Of a stretch of 25,323 nucleotides of DNA, positions 7,894 to 13,243 are shown piece after piece. Numbering within the stretch: the stretch's first letter is position 1; each line of letters opens with the position of its first letter. The translations under genes were made by a program, and so were the position numbers. Source of the stretch: CAZJYI01 sp964550025 (GTDB lineage: Bacteria > Verrucomicrobiota > Kiritimatiellia > UBA8416 > CAYOBW01); contig CAZJYI010000153.1 in assembly GCA_964550025.1 (NCBI GenBank), positions 1 through 25,323 on the forward strand, written 5' to 3'. A model generated the notes under the pieces. The model searched no databases. It was not told the DNA's origin and saw only the letters and a program-made list of their open reading frames with translations.

Positions 7894-8316
7894 CTACGGC
7901 TGAGGCAACGAGGAAGCGCGTAGCGGTTCCTCGGCAGGCTCCAGCCGGTTGGCCCATCTTGTTTCTGGATTGCCTATGGCCGCTCGGGCCCTGGCGCAGG
8001 AGTTCTCCCACGTCAAGAGAGTGTATCGGACCAAGTCTCGCTGTTCTTCCGAGAGAACAGCTTGCGTCCCTGGAACTTCCAGGTTGCCGGTTTCATCCAG
8101 ACGGACTGCATAAGTTCGCTCCGGCTCTTCCGAATCCCAGCGAACCAGTGTCTGTTCGCCCGCATAAGCGAACTCGATGAAGATTGTGTCTCCTTGGACG
8201 AAGACACCATGCAGGTCGCCGTGGCGGATGATGTGAGAGAGCCGGTGGCCGTCGTTTTCCGTGGACCGTGCGCATCCCAGCACCGCCACCAAGAAGATCA
8301 GTGCAGCCGATCTCAT
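7894..8316 (-). CDS. Lipoprotein of unknown function
   Basis: A 140-residue protein with a short lipoprotein signal (MRSAALIFLVAVLGC; lipobox VLGC, Cys15). The mature part begins with a His/Arg-rich stretch, then strands (GVFVQGDTIFIEFAYAGEQT) and a helical C-terminus (LSEEQRDLVRYTLLTWENS). It is predicted to be lipid-anchored in the envelope. The gene ends 20 bp before the next start and begins 10 bp after the previous stop, fitting an operon with its neighbours. No family recognised. Confidence 0.75.
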   Translation of the reverse strand: MRSAALIFLVAVLGCARSTENDGHRLSHIIRHGDLHGVFVQGDTIFIEFAYAGEQTLVRWDSEEPERTYAVRLDETGNLEVPGTQAVLSEEQRDLVRYTLLTWENSCARARAAIGNPETRWANRLEPAEEPLRASSLPQP

Positions 8317-8326
8317 TTCATCGCCT

Positions 8327-8581
8327 TCATGCTAGCGAGTCACACCAAGAGCCATCAACGCAATTGCAGTACGTCTCTTCACTCTCTGCACCGAACGCCT
8401 CACGGCTAAGCTTCTCCGGGAGCTGCGCTTCGCGCGGATTGCGGATCACTCCATGCGAGTCCCTCCGGTCGACGGTCACGCGAACTCGGGAGAAGAAACG
8501 ACGATGATCTCGGGTCGCGCAGCCCGTGGACAACAAGGCCAGAGCAACGAGACAGCCAGTCAGAACTGCAGTTCGTTTCAG
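8327..8581 (-). CDS. Lipoprotein, apparently started at CTG
   Basis: An 84-residue protein with a lipoprotein signal (AVLTGCLVALALLSTGC; lipobox STGC). The frame stays open upstream into the gene at 8610-9113, but that part is a shadow. A strong GGGGAGG lies eight bases before a CTG at 8581, immediately followed by Lys-Arg and the hydrophobic core, so CTG is the best start; no ATG, GTG or TTG fits. The mature part is basic (FFSRVRVTVDRRDSHG) and ends with a Cys-containing tail (TYCNCVDGSWCDS). Alternatively an ATG has mutated and the gene is poorly expressed. Confidence 0.6.
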   Translation of the reverse strand: MKRTAVLTGCLVALALLSTGCATRDHRRFFSRVRVTVDRRDSHGVIRNPREAQLPEKLSREAFGAESEETYCNCVDGSWCDSLA

Positions 8582-8609
8582 TGTCGTATCCTCCCCAAAG
8601 CCTCGCGAG

Positions 8610-9113
8610 TCACCGGTCAACGGAAGGCGTGCTCGGCGCGGCTTTCGTGGGCCGGTCTTGTTGGAGCCCCTCTTGATGCTCCTGAACGATCTTGTCGACA
8701 GTGGCATGGAATCCGGCAGGGATCGGAGGGATGAACTCCGCGCCTGGAGACGAGCCCGGTTCCCCGGCGAACGGATTGGCGTGTAACCGCGGGTGGTGAA
8801 GTCTGTAGCGCGCCAGTTCACCAAGAGCGCAGTCCATGGCCCTGCGGGTCGACCCGCCGACGAACGCACGATCTCGCCACAGAGCGAGGCTGTACGTACT
8901 AATGTCGAGCATGCAATTGAGCCGGTGGGCGACCTTGTTCGTGCGTCCTGCATTCAGTTCCTTAAGCAACTGCGTGTGAAAGGCAATGTCAGCGCTGGTG
9001 TCGAACGGCTCGACTGACGCTTTCCCATGAAGTCGGCCGAACACGAATGCGACAACCGCGGCAGCCGTTGTGCAGAGGGCCACGAGCAGGATTGCTGTCG
9101 ATCGTCTCATCAT
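8610..9113 (-). CDS. Membrane-anchored protein of unknown function
   Basis: A 167-residue protein. The N-terminus MMRRSTAILLVALCTTAAAV followed by VAFVFGRLHG is a signal anchor or uncleaved signal peptide. The rest is soluble: a helical part (DIAFHTQLLKELNAGRTNKV) with Cys and Trp, then a Pro-rich linker (PGSSPGAEFIPPIPAG), then a helical end. The topology suggests a periplasmic domain. It lies 28 bp before the CTG-start lipoprotein gene in transcription order. Confidence 0.65.
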   Translation of the reverse strand: MMRRSTAILLVALCTTAAAVVAFVFGRLHGKASVEPFDTSADIAFHTQLLKELNAGRTNKVAHRLNCMLDISTYSLALWRDRAFVGGSTRRAMDCALGELARYRLHHPRLHANPFAGEPGSSPGAEFIPPIPAGFHATVDKIVQEHQEGLQQDRPTKAAPSTPSVDR

Positions 9114-9140
9114 CTCTGCGGCTCCAATCAGCGTGACCTC

Positions 9141-9177
9141 GTTTCAGACCGTGACGCGTAGCGGCGCGGTTTGAAAC
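9141..9177. repeat. Intergenic hairpin with long loop
   Basis: Arms GTTTCAGACCG (9141-9151) and CGGTTTGAAAC (9167-9177) pair over 11 positions with one wobble, around a 15-base loop that contains GTAG (9158-9161). It lies between the stop of the PH-like gene and the start of the next gene. There is no U-tract, so it may be a decayed repeat or a processing signal rather than a classic terminator. Confidence 0.5.
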
Positions 9178-9185
9178 GGCGGCCC

Positions 9186-9695
9186 CTATCTATCGCTTGC
9201 AGGGTGTGGTTGTGAACCCCTTGCTTTCTCGATTTCGTCTCTGAGTTCCTGAACCACTCGGTTCTCAATTCTCCGGTTCCTTCTCCATCCCGTGGGGATG
9301 GTGTTCGAGTCCCATTTCGGGATGAAGAGAACATGCGAACCGAAGCGGGAAGGAGCCTCGAAATGGATGACCACTGGGCGGACACCTTTAACTGGGAACC
9401 AGAAGTTCTGAAATACGTTCTTCACGTCGGCCAGGGGGATCGTGTCGCTCCGAAAGACCCCGCGGACGACGATACGGTCTCCATCTACTCTCACCGTCTT
9501 CATCAGGGGGAGCCACGCAAGGTACAGAGCGGTCAGAAGGAGAGCACCAAAAAGGAAACCTCCCATCAGAAAAGCGTATGATCGTGATTCTGGTGGCCAA
9601 GCCAGGTAAATCAAGAAGGTCGCGATGCCCACGTTGATCAACGGGCCGACCACCAGGTAGAATGTAAGGCGTCGCCATGATGACAGTGTTCTCAT
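9186..9695 (-). CDS. Membrane protein with bacterial PH-like domain
   Basis: A 169-residue protein. I use the ATG at 9695, preceded by TTGAGAAG; an in-frame ATG at 9734 adds 13 polar residues. Two transmembrane helices (LTFYLVVGPLINVGIATFLI and AFLMGGFLFGALLLTALYLA) are followed by strands typical of membrane-linked PH-like proteins: VRVDGDRIVVRGVFRSDTIP, then ADVKNVFQNFW, then PVVIHFEAPSRF. The PH-like call is by pattern only. A 17-base palindrome (9285-9301), shared with the repeat at 444-460, lies inside the coding end near residue 132 and encodes IPTGWR, so a repeat seems to have been absorbed into the gene. Confidence 0.7.
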   Translation of the reverse strand: MRTLSSWRRLTFYLVVGPLINVGIATFLIYLAWPPESRSYAFLMGGFLFGALLLTALYLAWLPLMKTVRVDGDRIVVRGVFRSDTIPLADVKNVFQNFWFPVKGVRPVVIHFEAPSRFGSHVLFIPKWDSNTIPTGWRRNRRIENRVVQELRDEIEKARGSQPHPASDR

Positions 9696-10199
9696 CTTCT
9701 CAATGCCCAATTCTCTATGGGTGTCGTGACGCATTCACCGGGACACGGCACGCGACGGTAGTCGACAACCTGCAGTTTGGCCCGGGATCCCGCGGGGAGG
9801 CGGAAGACTTGGCGTCTTCCGCTACTTCCGGTCGGCAGAGCTGCGACTCCCCTACACCTCTCCCGTCGTTGAACAAGGGCGAAGACCAGGCACACTCCGT
9901 GCCCGTGGATTATGCAGGGAGAGCCGTTCTGCAACCCTGCAAACCAGCCTAGTGATGGCAACTCATGAAAGCCAGTATAATCCACCGCCGTTATTGTAAT
10001 CGCCGCTCAACCCCATTTTATGATGGAGTTGACACATCCCTGCGAGTATCCTGACGGGGAAAGTCGCTGCCGCGGAGCGTGCAGCCCGCATAGTCGACGG
10101 GCGCGGAGCGTGTCCGAGACCCGCAAAGACTCGCGCCGGAAAGCAGCCAGGGGGACAGTAGCCGCAGGCGGAAAGCGACCAGAGCCGTTCGGTACCGAT
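9696..10199. other. Divergent intergenic region of 504 bp
   Basis: This region separates the minus and plus gene blocks and should hold promoters for both. I could not assign them firmly: TTGACA at 10029-10034 is a good -35 box but has no matching -10 at normal spacing. It contains a REP-like hairpin at 9801-9825. Short direct repeats are seen at 10072-10081 and 10103-10112 (GCGGAGCGTG), and at 10138-10150 and 10170-10182 (GGAAAGC then AGCCAG or GACCAG). The plus frame open from 10020 is low in protein character until the signal peptide at 10200. Confidence 0.6.
9801..9825. repeat. CTAC-flanked hairpin (REP-like), TTGGC-loop type
   Basis: CGGAAGAC, loop TTGGC, GTCTTCCG, then CTAC at 9822-9825. 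Read on the minus strand it is GTAG plus stem plus GCCAA loop, the same design as the element at 6222-6246. Confidence 0.75.
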
Positions 10200-10970
10200 A
10201 TGAAAGCGTGTTGTCTTTTCGTCACCCTTCTCGCCAGCCTTCTCGTGCCGCGGAGCCGGGCTGCTATCTGTATTGCCCACCGCGGATTTTCCGCGATGCA
10301 TCGTGAGAACACTCTCGAGTCAATAGCCGCTGCATGGCAAGCAGGGGCACAGACTGTTGAGATCGATGTCCGGATGCTGGCGGACCATACGATGGTCCTC
10401 TTTCACGATGCAGAGATCGCTGAAACCAAAATCCTCTCTCTCTCCTATTCCGAGCTCCAGGCGCTCACACCCGATTACCACGTCCCGACTCTGAACGAGG
10501 CCCTGTTCGCGGCACCGGCAGACAAGGTCCTCCTGCTCGACCTCAAAGACAAATCGCAACAGTTCCTAACGCAACTGATTGACCACATCGGGCCCGATTC
10601 CAAGATCCCCTGCAGTGTCATGATACAGGCACGAAGCACGGATGTTCTGAAGTACGTGCGCCAGAATGCCGGAGATCGGGTGCCCCCGTTCTTAGTGACC
10701 AGTCTCAGGCGCCATAAGCTATCAGGACGCCCCCCAGATCCGGAGAAGCTCGCTTCAAGGTTGGTTGACATTGGAGTGCATGGCGTCACCGCAAAGGGGC
10801 GGAGATTCGTTACCGAGCGCTATATCAGCGTTTTCCAGCGTAAAGGCCTGAAGTACTTCGTTTGGACCATCAATGATCCCCCTCGCATGAAGCACTATGA
10901 GTCGCTTGGAGTGGACGGGATCATCACGGACAACCCAGCGGCTTTCGGGGCGCTCTTCAAGAAGGAATAG
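10200..10970 (+). CDS. Exported glycerophosphodiester phosphodiesterase (GDPD family)
   Basis: A 256-residue enzyme that hydrolyses glycerophosphodiesters to glycerol-3-phosphate and an alcohol. The start at 10200 is set by a signal peptide (MKACCLFVTLLASLLVPRSRA); upstream open frame is repeat-rich. All signature residues are present: AHRGFS with H27, ENT at 36-38, EIDV with E54 and D56, and LFHD with H69. The C-terminal YFVWTIN and GVDGIITDNPAAF match the family ending. The signal peptide puts it in the periplasm or outside, where it could act on lipid head groups. It heads the plus-strand block, upstream of two membrane-anchored EEP phosphodiesterases, suggesting a shared phosphodiester or lipid substrate. 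No strong Shine-Dalgarno site is visible. Confidence 0.92.
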   Translation: MKACCLFVTLLASLLVPRSRAAICIAHRGFSAMHRENTLESIAAAWQAGAQTVEIDVRMLADHTMVLFHDAEIAETKILSLSYSELQALTPDYHVPTLNEALFAAPADKVLLLDLKDKSQQFLTQLIDHIGPDSKIPCSVMIQARSTDVLKYVRQNAGDRVPPFLVTSLRRHKLSGRPPDPEKLASRLVDIGVHGVTAKGRRFVTERYISVFQRKGLKYFVWTINDPPRMKHYESLGVDGIITDNPAAFGALFKKE

Positions 10971-11001
10971 GTGCGAACGTAACGCTCTGGGCGAAGGCAG
11001 G

Positions 11002-11283
11002 ATGAGAAGATTGCAGGTGACATCGCTACTGCTTCTGGTTCTGTCTCTGCCGTTGTTCGCGGTTACGCTGGCAGCCGCTCACGGACCAAATGCCGGATAC
11101 CACGTTCTTCCCTGTATGCTGCTCTGCGGATTTGGGTTGAATCTCTGCGGCCTTTTCGCTGGCGTAGCGGCATGGCTCACAGGTCCCAGCAGAAGGTGGA
11201 TCGGGGCAGTGCTTGCCGTACTGAATGCCACTCCGCCTCTCGTCTTCTTTCTCACGGAGATGAGATTGATATTGCTGGTGTGA
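11002..11283 (+). CDS. Small three-helix membrane protein
   Basis: A 93-residue protein starting 31 bp after the GDPD gene, with GAAGG a few bases before its ATG. About three hydrophobic helices cover most of it (VTSLLLLVLSLPLFAVTLAA, LPCMLLCGFGLNLCGLFAGV, WIGAVLAVLNATPPLVFFL). Three cysteines lie in the second helix region. No catalytic motif or family was recognised. Confidence 0.65.
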   Translation: MRRLQVTSLLLLVLSLPLFAVTLAAAHGPNAGYHVLPCMLLCGFGLNLCGLFAGVAAWLTGPSRRWIGAVLAVLNATPPLVFFLTEMRLILLV

Positions 11284-11292
11284 CAAAGAACG

Positions 11293-11505
11293 ATGAAATG
11301 CCTGAGCATCATTCTGACTATCATCGCGACCGTCGCGACGTACGCCATCGCCGGAAGGGTGGAGTCAGTGCGATTCAAGACGGCGGCAACTCCTCCGGCT
11401 TGTCGCATCCCCGCTTCCCTCAGAGAGAACGAGGGAAACCACTTCTTCCTGCTATCCGACAGAAAGAACACCTTCGGGGCAATACGGGGATTCATGAAGA
11501 AATGA
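11293..11505 (+). CDS. Small secreted or anchored peptide
   Basis: A 70-residue frame, 9 bp after the preceding stop. It begins with a signal-like hydrophobic segment (MKCLSIILTIIATVATYAIA) followed by a basic soluble part (LLSDRKNTFGAIRGFMKK). Its stop codon overlaps the next start in an ATGA junction (11502-11505), which supports it being translated. No good ribosome site is seen, so it may rely on coupling with the gene upstream. Confidence 0.55.
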   Translation: MKCLSIILTIIATVATYAIAGRVESVRFKTAATPPACRIPASLRENEGNHFFLLSDRKNTFGAIRGFMKK

Positions 11506-11741
11506 CTCCATCACGGTTCAACATATGGTGGAGACTCACACCAGTCGCTGCTGGGATGACCATCGCAGCCAAGATACCGGGTGAGCTCTCTCCGGGTACG
11601 GGGCGGGGCTTGCTCACGTGCATGCTCGCCATGTCTGTCATGTTCACAACCGTCGCGATCTCTGGGATGGCCACGGTCGTCGGAGCAATCCTCCTCTACA
11701 GCCGCCAACGCATGCGCTGGCGCCTGCCGGAAGCGGGCTAA
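11502..11741 (+). CDS. Small membrane protein whose end lies in a repeat
   Basis: A 79-residue protein. The ATG overlaps the preceding stop (ATGA), so I prefer it to the long upstream extension of the same frame, which is a shadow. Hydrophobic helices lie at about residues 10-24 and 34-62 (MLAMSVMFTTVAISGMATVV). The last codons (RLPEAG) and the stop fall in the composite repeat that begins at 11723, so the natural C-terminus may have been replaced. Confidence 0.6.
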   Translation: MTPSRFNIWWRLTPVAAGMTIAAKIPGELSPGTGRGLLTCMLAMSVMFTTVAISGMATVVGAILLYSRQRMRWRLPEAG

Positions 11742-11825
11742 AACTGCAGTGAAGACGTGTCGTCAGCGGGGAAGCCCGCGTTTCCGCCACGGCGGACGGG
11801 CTACTGCTTTCCGCAACAGATACTG
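11723..11825 (+). repeat. Composite interspersed repeat, copy A
   Basis: One of three copies of a repeat of about 100 bp (others at 22555-22666 inverted and 24347-24443). The order is a partial first hairpin (CTGCCGGAAGCGGGCT), a spacer ending in GTGTCGTCAG, a second hairpin (GCCCGCGTTTCCGCC paired with GGCGGACGGGC) followed by CTAC at 11801-11804, and an end box CTTTCCGCAACAG. It overlaps the end of the upstream gene and stops six bases before the GTG of the next gene. Confidence 0.85.
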
Positions 11826-11830
11826 GAGAC

Positions 11831-12943
11831 GTGAGCGAGGAATCATCCACCTTTGTCAGTGCAAGTCTCCGGCCATGGGGTTTGCTCACGGCCGCGGGTG
11901 CAGTCGCATGCCTGGCGACCTTGCTTGGTTTCCTTGGGCGATTCTGGTGGTTTCTGGACCTGTTCTCCCACTTCCGTGTTCAATACCTGGTTGGCCTGGG
12001 TTTTCTCGGCATCCTTCTGCTCGTCGGACGACGTCGGCGGACCGCCACCGTCTTTCTCGCGTTTGCCTGCGTGAATCTCGTACTGGTGGCACCCCTGTAC
12101 TTCGGCCGACGGAGTGAACTGCCAGAGGGATCGACCGCCTGGCGGGCGATGTTGCTCAATGTGAATACACACTATGGCGATGCGGATCGTGTCAAAGACG
12201 CGATCCTTGCCGCCGATCCCGACATTCTCGTTCTGGAAGAGATCAGTGCTCGGTGGGTGTCGGACCTGGCGTGGCTCACGAACTCACATCCGCACTCCGT
12301 CGTTCAACCGAGAGAAGACAATTTCGGAATCGGTCTCTTCAGCAAGCTCCCGCTCGCAGAAAGCAAAGTTGCCTACATTACCAGGGCCAACGTGCCGTCG
12401 ATCCTGGCAACGGTCGATGCGGGACACACGAATCTGCGTGTCCTCGCTACACATCCGCTCCCGCCCCGGAACGGCGACTATTCGCGTTGGCGGAACGAGC
12501 AACTCGACCGGCTTCCGGATTATGTCCGCCCTCCCCTCCCCGTTCTCCTTCTCGGCGACCTGAACGTGACTCCGTGGAGTTGCCATTTCCGACGACTGCT
12601 TGCCCGCACGGGACTCCGGGACAGTGCCACGGGGTACGGAGTGCAGCCAACATGGCCGAACTTCAACCCCTTGCTCCGCATCCCCATCGACCACTGCCTT
12701 CATTCGCCGGACATCCTGGTGGTGGACAGGCGCATCGGACCGGACGTATCGTCGGACCACTACCCGGTGATAGTTGACTTCGCAGTTCGCGCGGGACTCG
12801 ACCTCCTCCGCCCGCCGACGGCTGTTCTGAGAGAACACGGGCATGCAGTCATCGTGCATGATGACCGAATAGGTGCGGGGATTGGCCGCAAGAGGCACAG
12901 CGCAGCACAGCCGCAACCAAACGGGAGCATTGGACAGGATTAA
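11831..12943 (+). CDS. Membrane-anchored EEP-family phosphodiesterase or nuclease
   Basis: A 370-residue protein starting at GTG (GGAG just upstream, at the edge of a repeat). Three hydrophobic helices fill residues about 15-95. A full endonuclease/exonuclease/phosphatase domain follows: LLNVNTHYGD (N112), LVLEEIS (E137), ATHPLPP (H208), LLGDLNVTPW (D243, N245), IDHCL (D287) and SSDHYPV (D309, H310). These are the metal-binding and catalytic residues of DNase I, exonuclease III, sphingomyelinase and the membrane YafD-like proteins (COG3021), which this resembles most. The domain probably faces the periplasm. Substrate is unknown. The last 50 residues look unstructured, and the stop lies in a GACAGGATTAA repeat. 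A paralogue follows at 13244. Confidence 0.88.
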   Translation: MSEESSTFVSASLRPWGLLTAAGAVACLATLLGFLGRFWWFLDLFSHFRVQYLVGLGFLGILLLVGRRRRTATVFLAFACVNLVLVAPLYFGRRSELPEGSTAWRAMLLNVNTHYGDADRVKDAILAADPDILVLEEISARWVSDLAWLTNSHPHSVVQPREDNFGIGLFSKLPLAESKVAYITRANVPSILATVDAGHTNLRVLATHPLPPRNGDYSRWRNEQLDRLPDYVRPPLPVLLLGDLNVTPWSCHFRRLLARTGLRDSATGYGVQPTWPNFNPLLRIPIDHCLHSPDILVVDRRIGPDVSSDHYPVIVDFAVRAGLDLLRPPTAVLREHGHAVIVHDDRIGAGIGRKRHSAAQPQPNGSIGQD

Positions 12944-13243
12944 CAGGATCTACAGGATAACCCTTCCCGTCCCGTAGATCCTGTAGATCGTGTCAAGAAA
13001 GCAAAAAGGAATGACGGGTTGTAGTACAAAACGCACAGAAGAATGGTGGAGGCTTGCGCTCCCGACGTTGAACGGCCCCGCAGAATGTCGAGTTGAATCG
13101 GGCTGGCAAGACACAGGGAGATCCCCTTCCCTCTGTGATTTTTGTGCCTTATGTGGCTATTCCCTCTGGATGATTCCGGTGCCGCGTGTCACGCGGAGAA
13201 CCGAGAAGGCGGACAGAACCAGCTCTGATGAAATGACCAATCG
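12944..13243. other. Intergenic region of 300 bp with inverted repeat
   Basis: No convincing gene. An 85-codon frame (12990-13247) has no ribosome site and an unnatural composition. The left end is an AACAGGATCTACAGGAT-type repeat with a matching inverted copy. Further on, stretches near 13134-13160 (CTGTGATTTTTGTGCC) and 13188-13200 (GTCACGCGGAGAA) look to me like decayed intergenic repeats common in PVC genomes; this is recollection only. Confidence 0.5.
12947..12989. repeat. Perfect 12-bp inverted repeat (GATCTACAGGAT)
   Basis: GATCTACAGGAT (12947-12958) and ATCCTGTAGATC (12978-12989) are separated by 19 bases. The left arm continues a direct repeat of the form ACAGGATTAACAGGATCTAC. It directly follows the EEP gene and could fold in the transcript, but no U-tract follows the right arm. 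Confidence 0.7.

Noticed and set aside
8582..8953. Long N-terminal extension of the CTG-start lipoprotein
   Set aside because: It overlaps the better gene at 8610-9113 in another frame and has a shadow-like Arg/Ser composition.
517..9695. Polymorphic-toxin poly-immunity locus
   Set aside because: There is no large toxin gene and no recognisable immunity family; the small-gene array alone is not evidence.
10020..10199. N-terminal extension of the GDPD gene by 60 residues
   Set aside because: The extension is Arg/Ser-rich and made of short repeats; a clean signal peptide begins at 10200.
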